Positions 61,277-64,000 of a stretch of 64,000 bases of DNA are shown here, one piece after another (the stretch's first letter is position 1; the number at the start of each line of letters is the position of its first letter). Position numbers and translations under genes: made by a program. The DNA is from Nostoc sp. NMS2. GTDB lineage: Bacteria > Cyanobacteriota > Cyanobacteriia > Cyanobacteriales > Nostocaceae. Below the pieces are notes generated by a model. That model saw nothing but the letters and a program-made list of their open reading frames with translations, ran no database searches and was not told where the DNA came from. The DNA is taken from positions 48,798 through 112,797 of the forward strand of contig NZ_JABXKH010000164.1 in the NCBI RefSeq assembly GCF_017115105.1. The letters run 5' to 3'.

Positions 61277-61726
61277 CTACCTTTTTCGGGGATCTTCATG
61301 AGGAGGATGTAAGCCGGCTTGAAACCAAAAACCCCGCGCACTCTGAATGGAGTCATCTTCTGGATAGCGTTCATCGTTAATATCAAGTCGGTTGCAGGTT
61401 GCTCTACCAGTGGGAGTAACTCCAATAATTGTCCTACCATTTGCTGACCACAGAAAATGCTCTGACCAAATTTGTTGACGAGGATTAAATAGAGGTACTA
61501 CTGCTTTAGTCTCTGAATCATATCCTGCGACAAAGTTGTAGCGACGTTCATTACAACGACGACAAGCCAAGGCTAAATTATTAAGTTCATCAGAACCACC
61601 AATAGATTTTGGTATCAAATGGTCTACTGTAAATCTTGTTGTGGAAATGCGTTCGGGAGAATGGCAATACTCGCACAAATAATTGGCGCGTTTTCGGACA
61701 ATTTCTTTAGTAGCATCATCAATCAT
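61277..61726 (-). CDS. HNH endonuclease
   Basis: The 149-residue protein has a clear HNH motif: two zinc-type cysteine pairs CEYC and CRRC flank RFTVDHLIPKSIGGSDELNN LALACRRCN, with the catalytic His in VDHL and the Asn in LNNL. The C-terminal part (WSANGRTIIGVTPTGRATCN, LDINDERYPEDDSI) is a common extension of cyanobacterial HNH proteins. It probably cuts DNA, but the target is unknown. Its start codon overlaps the end of the upstream 79-residue gene by eight bases, which points to translational coupling. Such pairs recur in cyanobacterial accessory regions. Confidence 0.9.
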   Translation of the reverse strand: MIDDATKEIVRKRANYLCEYCHSPERISTTRFTVDHLIPKSIGGSDELNNLALACRRCNERRYNFVAGYDSETKAVVPLFNPRQQIWSEHFLWSANGRTIIGVTPTGRATCNRLDINDERYPEDDSIQSARGFWFQAGLHPPHEDPRKR

Positions 61727-61958
61727 TGTGTTGAGCTACTAGCATCGCGTTGATATGGGTAAAAATTCTATCTAGTTCTCCAATTTCTTCAAGTTCAATC
61801 GCTTCTTCTGGAGTTAGTAAATCAGCTTTTTTACGTTCTAACAGTTCTTCCATCCGTGCTTGTAGTTCATCATTAAATTTGAACAGGTGAAATTTATCCA
61901 GCTTTTCTATTCTGATACTGCCAATCAAGGATGAAGGTCTAGCAATTATAGTTGTCAT
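61719..61958 (-). CDS. Small protein coupled to the HNH endonuclease
   Basis: The 79-residue protein reads MTTIIARPSSLIGSIRIEKL, then a helical acidic segment (LQARMEELLERKKADLLTPE, AIELEEIGELDRIFTHINAM). It overlaps the HNH gene by eight bases and precedes it, so the two form a coupled pair. Its size, acidity and position are those expected of an antitoxin or accessory subunit. No such role is proven, and the family is not named to my knowledge. Confidence 0.65.
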   Translation of the reverse strand: MTTIIARPSSLIGSIRIEKLDKFHLFKFNDELQARMEELLERKKADLLTPEEAIELEEIGELDRIFTHINAMLVAQHND

Positions 61959-62031
61959 AGTCAGCGCGATACAATTTATGATATGTGTTTCTCTAAAGAT
62001 ATTGTATCAAGGAAAAATTCTATAAATATCT

Positions 62032-62085
62032 TTACGATGTGCGACTCTTAGCTATGTTGTACCTTGGATCGTAAGTAATTTTCAT
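62032..62085 (-). pseudogene. Remnant of a second DUF2283 gene start
   Basis: Directly after the DUF2283 gene, the minus strand opens with ATG and reads MKITYDPRYNIAKSRTS before a stop. The first dozen residues match the start of DUF2283 proteins (MKI-x-YD). The frame then breaks, so it looks like the stump of a tandem copy. Confidence 0.4.
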
Positions 62086-62087
62086 TG

Positions 62088-62339
62088 TCAGGCTGTTGTT
62101 TTTTCAACATTTGTCATGTTTTCACTAGTAACTGAAAAACCTATTCCTTCAATAATTACTTGGCGGAGAGTTTCTTGTCCACCAAATCGTTTGACAGCAT
62201 CTAATATCTCGATACCAGCTAATTGTCCTTCTGCATCATAATCGGCGGCGATTCCTTCAGCTAAATGTTGCGTTGTTACAGTGGTTTCGCGGAAAGTGAT
62301 ACTGAGAGTATCAACTTCGGCATCATAGCTAATTTTCAT
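62088..62339 (-). CDS. DUF2283 family protein
   Basis: The 83-residue protein begins MKISYDAEVDTLSITFRETT and continues HLAEGIAADYDAEGQLAGIE ILDAVKRFG, the typical three-strand and helix pattern of DUF2283. These small proteins often pair with DUF4258 proteins in toxin-antitoxin-like loci. No DUF4258 gene is visible here. The last 20 residues (IIEGIGFSVTSENMTNVEKT) are an extension. A truncated second copy follows at 62032-62085. Confidence 0.85.
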   Translation of the reverse strand: MKISYDAEVDTLSITFRETTVTTQHLAEGIAADYDAEGQLAGIEILDAVKRFGGQETLRQVIIEGIGFSVTSENMTNVEKTTA

Positions 62340-62457
62340 AGGAATATTTCTGTTTAAAAGTAATAAGTGTAAACGGTTATAACTACCATTTCTTTCAAGA
62401 TGATATTTTGACGCTGTTATTCTACAATTAACGGCGAAGTGCTAGCGCACCGCTCTG

Positions 62458-62545
62458 CTAACGCCAAATTTTGATATTTCCGCTATTATCTCCAGCAGCA
62501 AGCCAAGAACGAACCATAGGGGCTAGAGGCGAAGGAAGCAACGTA
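62458..62545 (-). pseudogene. WD40 C-terminal remnant beside the toxin-immunity pair
   Basis: The minus strand reads WLAAGDNSGNIKIWR then stop at 62458, and upstream of it, after a frame change, SPYGSFLA. This equals the last blade of the WD40 gene ending at 63451 (FTPDGDWLAAADCSGNIKIW). The DNA CGCCAAATTTTGATATTTCC is nearly identical to that at the end of the intact gene. It lies directly behind the immunity gene. Confidence 0.6.
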
Positions 62546-62899
62546 TTAGCTGCCTAGCTTACGCAGCTTTTCCACTTGTTTATTATCTATAATATTTGGC
62601 TGCTGATTAATGAATTCTTCAAATAAGCTAAAAAATCTGTCTACTGCACTTCGTTCATCCGCAGAATTAAAGAGAATGATACTTGCCCATAATTGTCCAG
62701 TTTCAACCTGAAATTTTTCTCTTATCCATTGTAAAAACTTTTGAAACTCGCTCTCTTGTTCGGTTAAAGGTATACCAAGTTCGCGCCGAGCAAAATAGTA
62801 TCCATCCAAAAATGCCTGAAGATTGAAGATGGAATGTTTGCCCAGATACATTGCAGGTCTTTTTTTGATCTTTTGTAGTAAATCGTATAGATTATCCAT
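62546..62899 (-). CDS. Putative immunity protein for the adjacent toxin
   Basis: From ATG 62899 (GGGAG six bases upstream) the protein has 117 residues. It begins MDNLYDLLQKIKKRPAMYLG and then KHSIFNLQAFLDGYYFARRE, a pattern (KRPAMYLG-x-x-S-I) that I recall from many small proteins beside polymorphic toxins. The rest is helical and acidic. It lies 24 bases behind the papain-fold toxin gene on the same strand, the standard order of toxin then immunity. Immunity function is inferred from this position and the sequence pattern. Confidence 0.7.
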   Translation of the reverse strand: MDNLYDLLQKIKKRPAMYLGKHSIFNLQAFLDGYYFARRELGIPLTEQESEFQKFLQWIREKFQVETGQLWASIILFNSADERSAVDRFFSLFEEFINQQPNIIDNKQVEKLRKLGS

Positions 62900-62923
62900 A
62901 CTCAACTCCCTGAATGGCTTGAT

Positions 62924-63298
62924 TCAAAAGTAAATTTCGGTTATTTGAAATTCTTTCCCTACATCTAAAATGGGTGAATAGAGATTTTGCATCCAACGCA
63001 ATCTAGTAATTCCTTGATAGTGGATGTTATCAAAGACAAGTTCAATACCATCTATTTCAATGAGAATACCTTCATGATGACCAGTGGTAGCAATCAATTC
63101 TCCAATACTATCATCATAGATTCTGCCGTAGATTGGATCTTGTGAGCCTGTATCCAATTTAATGTGCTTACCATGAACTCTTTGTGATACTAAAAATTCT
63201 TTCATGGCTCTGGCACAAGGAATACAATCAAAAATTCCGTAATTTCTGGCAATCTGAATAATTTGTTGATAGATAGCATCATCTTTATTCAAAATCAT
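62924..63298 (-). CDS. Papain-fold toxin domain protein (Tox-PL-2-like)
   Basis: The 124-residue protein resembles the 'papain fold toxin 2' domain of polymorphic toxins. The probable catalytic Cys is in FDCIPCARAMKEFL, the His in TTGHHEGILIEI, and the Asp in ELVFDNIHYQGI. The toxin would attack a cytoplasmic target as a cysteine protease or amidase. In polymorphic systems this domain forms the C-terminal tip of a large secreted protein; here it stands alone with its own ATG and no delivery domain. The next gene upstream on the same strand is a WD40 protein that ends 153 bases before it. The immunity gene follows. Confidence 0.75.
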   Translation of the reverse strand: MILNKDDAIYQQIIQIARNYGIFDCIPCARAMKEFLVSQRVHGKHIKLDTGSQDPIYGRIYDDSIGELIATTGHHEGILIEIDGIELVFDNIHYQGITRLRWMQNLYSPILDVGKEFQITEIYF

Positions 63299-63450
63299 TA
63301 ATTATCTTGCATACAGTCAGCTATAGTAATTTGTACAGCAATAAGTTGCTGATTTTCAGCCATAACGTAATTTTTAGTTATTTCTAGCATTTTTTTAACA
63401 TCAGATTGTTTGCAAATTCTATTTACTATTTTGACGCTGTTATTGCACAA

Positions 63451-64000
63451 CTAGCTGCGTCGCCATATTTTGATATTTCCGCTACAATCGGCAGCAGCCA
63501 GCCAATCTCCATCGGGGGTAAAGGCGACGGAAATAACTGAGTCAAAAAGACTCAACGTGCAAATTTCTCTGCCTGTTGCAACTTCCCACAGTTTGATAGT
63601 GTTGTCACCACTACCACTAGCCAGGATTTGCCCATCACTACTGATGGCAACGGATTTAACATAACCGGAATGACCACTCAGGGTGCGAATTTCGCTTCCT
63701 GTTGTCACCGACCACAGTTTGATAGTGTTGTCACGACTACCACTAGCCAGGATTTGCCCATCACTACTGATGGCGACGGAATTAACATAACTGGAATGAC
63801 CACTCAGGGTGCGAATTTCTCTTCCTGTTGCAACTTCCCACAGTTTGATAGTGTTGTCCCAACTACCGCTAGCCAAGATTTGCCCATCACTACTGATGGC
63901 GACGGAATTAACGTAACTAGAATGACCACTCAGGGTGCGAATTTTTCTTCCTGTTGCAACTTCCCACAGTTTGATAGTGTTGTCCCAACTACCGCTAGCC
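63451..64000 (-). CDS. WD40-repeat protein, 3' part (gene continues past the window)
   Basis: The frame is open to the window edge, so only the last 183 codons or so are seen. They hold four and a half WD40 blades of almost identical sequence (ASGSWDNTIKLWEVATGREI, RTLSGHSSYVNSVAISSDGQ). The final blade differs (FTPDGDWLAAADCSGNIKIW then RRS). The near-identity of blades at the DNA level marks recent internal duplication. The N-terminal domain, probably a kinase, caspase-like or NACHT module in such proteins, is not visible. The toxin and immunity genes follow on the same strand. Confidence 0.88.
   Translation of the reverse strand, partial: ASGSWDNTIKLWEVATGRKIRTLSGHSSYVNSVAISSDGQILASGSWDNTIKLWEVATGREIRTLSGHSSYVNSVAISSDGQILASGSRDNTIKLWSVTTGSEIRTLSGHSGYVKSVAISSDGQILASGSGDNTIKLWEVATGREICTLSLFDSVISVAFTPDGDWLAAADCSGNIKIWRRS

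Overview
The window looks like chromosome from a filamentous, Nostoc-like (heterocyst-clade) cyanobacterium. The palindrome GCGATCGC (HIP1) recurs throughout, and heptamer STRR arrays and many small inverted-repeat elements lie between genes. The gene content fits: SasA, CRR7, a DUF2854 protein, a LPA1/Rep27-like protein, SLH and PEP-CTERM surface proteins, Ser/Thr kinases with WD40 repeats and Uma2 proteins. Coding density is moderate and most gaps are filled with repeats. No rRNA, CRISPR array or complete transposase was found.

Layout. 0-3.6 kb: tail of a LivF-type ABC ATPase, a membrane protein of unknown function, an ABC-2 permease, a DedA protein and two unknown proteins. 3.8-7.0 kb: a 2-oxoglutarate decarboxylase / succinate-semialdehyde dehydrogenase pair, the cyanobacterial bypass of the TCA cycle. 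7.3-12.4 kb: Uma2, a decayed EAL-domain gene, lysS with a KTSC extension, DUF29 and a glyoxalase-like membrane protein. 12.5-17 kb: a sigma-like protein, a TPR protein, a proline-rich secreted protein and a histidine kinase. 17.5-22.1 kb: a large predicted outer-membrane protein facing two paralogous small secreted proteins, which is the least explained locus here. 22.9-32.3 kb: polyphosphate kinase, a GC-rich lipoprotein esterase that looks transferred, response regulators, a DUF2854 protein, CRR7, a diguanylate cyclase and SasA. 33.9-43 kb: SLH lipoprotein, PEP-CTERM GDSL esterase, M42 peptidase, small unknown genes, an ASCH protein, tRNA-Thr(CGU), a LPA1/Rep27-like protein and a beta-helix SLH protein. 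43.3-50.1 kb: the rimP-nusA-ylxR-infB transcription/translation cluster with an attenuator-like hairpin in its leader. 50.3-58.6 kb: a channel-like membrane protein, a peptidoglycan-binding protein, a Clp-fold protease, and a c-type heme/HAMP sensor between two Ser/Thr kinases. 59-64 kb: accessory DNA with Uma2, a 21-bp tandem array, an HNH nuclease with a small partner, DUF2283, a papain-fold toxin with a putative immunity gene, and a WD40 gene cut by the window end.

Themes. Signalling is prominent (two histidine kinases, two response regulators, two Ser/Thr kinases, one heme sensor, one decayed EAL protein), as are surface and secreted proteins. At least four families of small non-autonomous inverted-repeat elements can be defined from copies inside the window, one with a clear 10-bp target duplication. 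In the last 4 kb, degenerate copies of the same WD40 3' end recur around accessory genes, which suggests that cassettes are exchanged by recombination behind a WD40 gene.

All family assignments come from reading motifs by eye. No database search was run.
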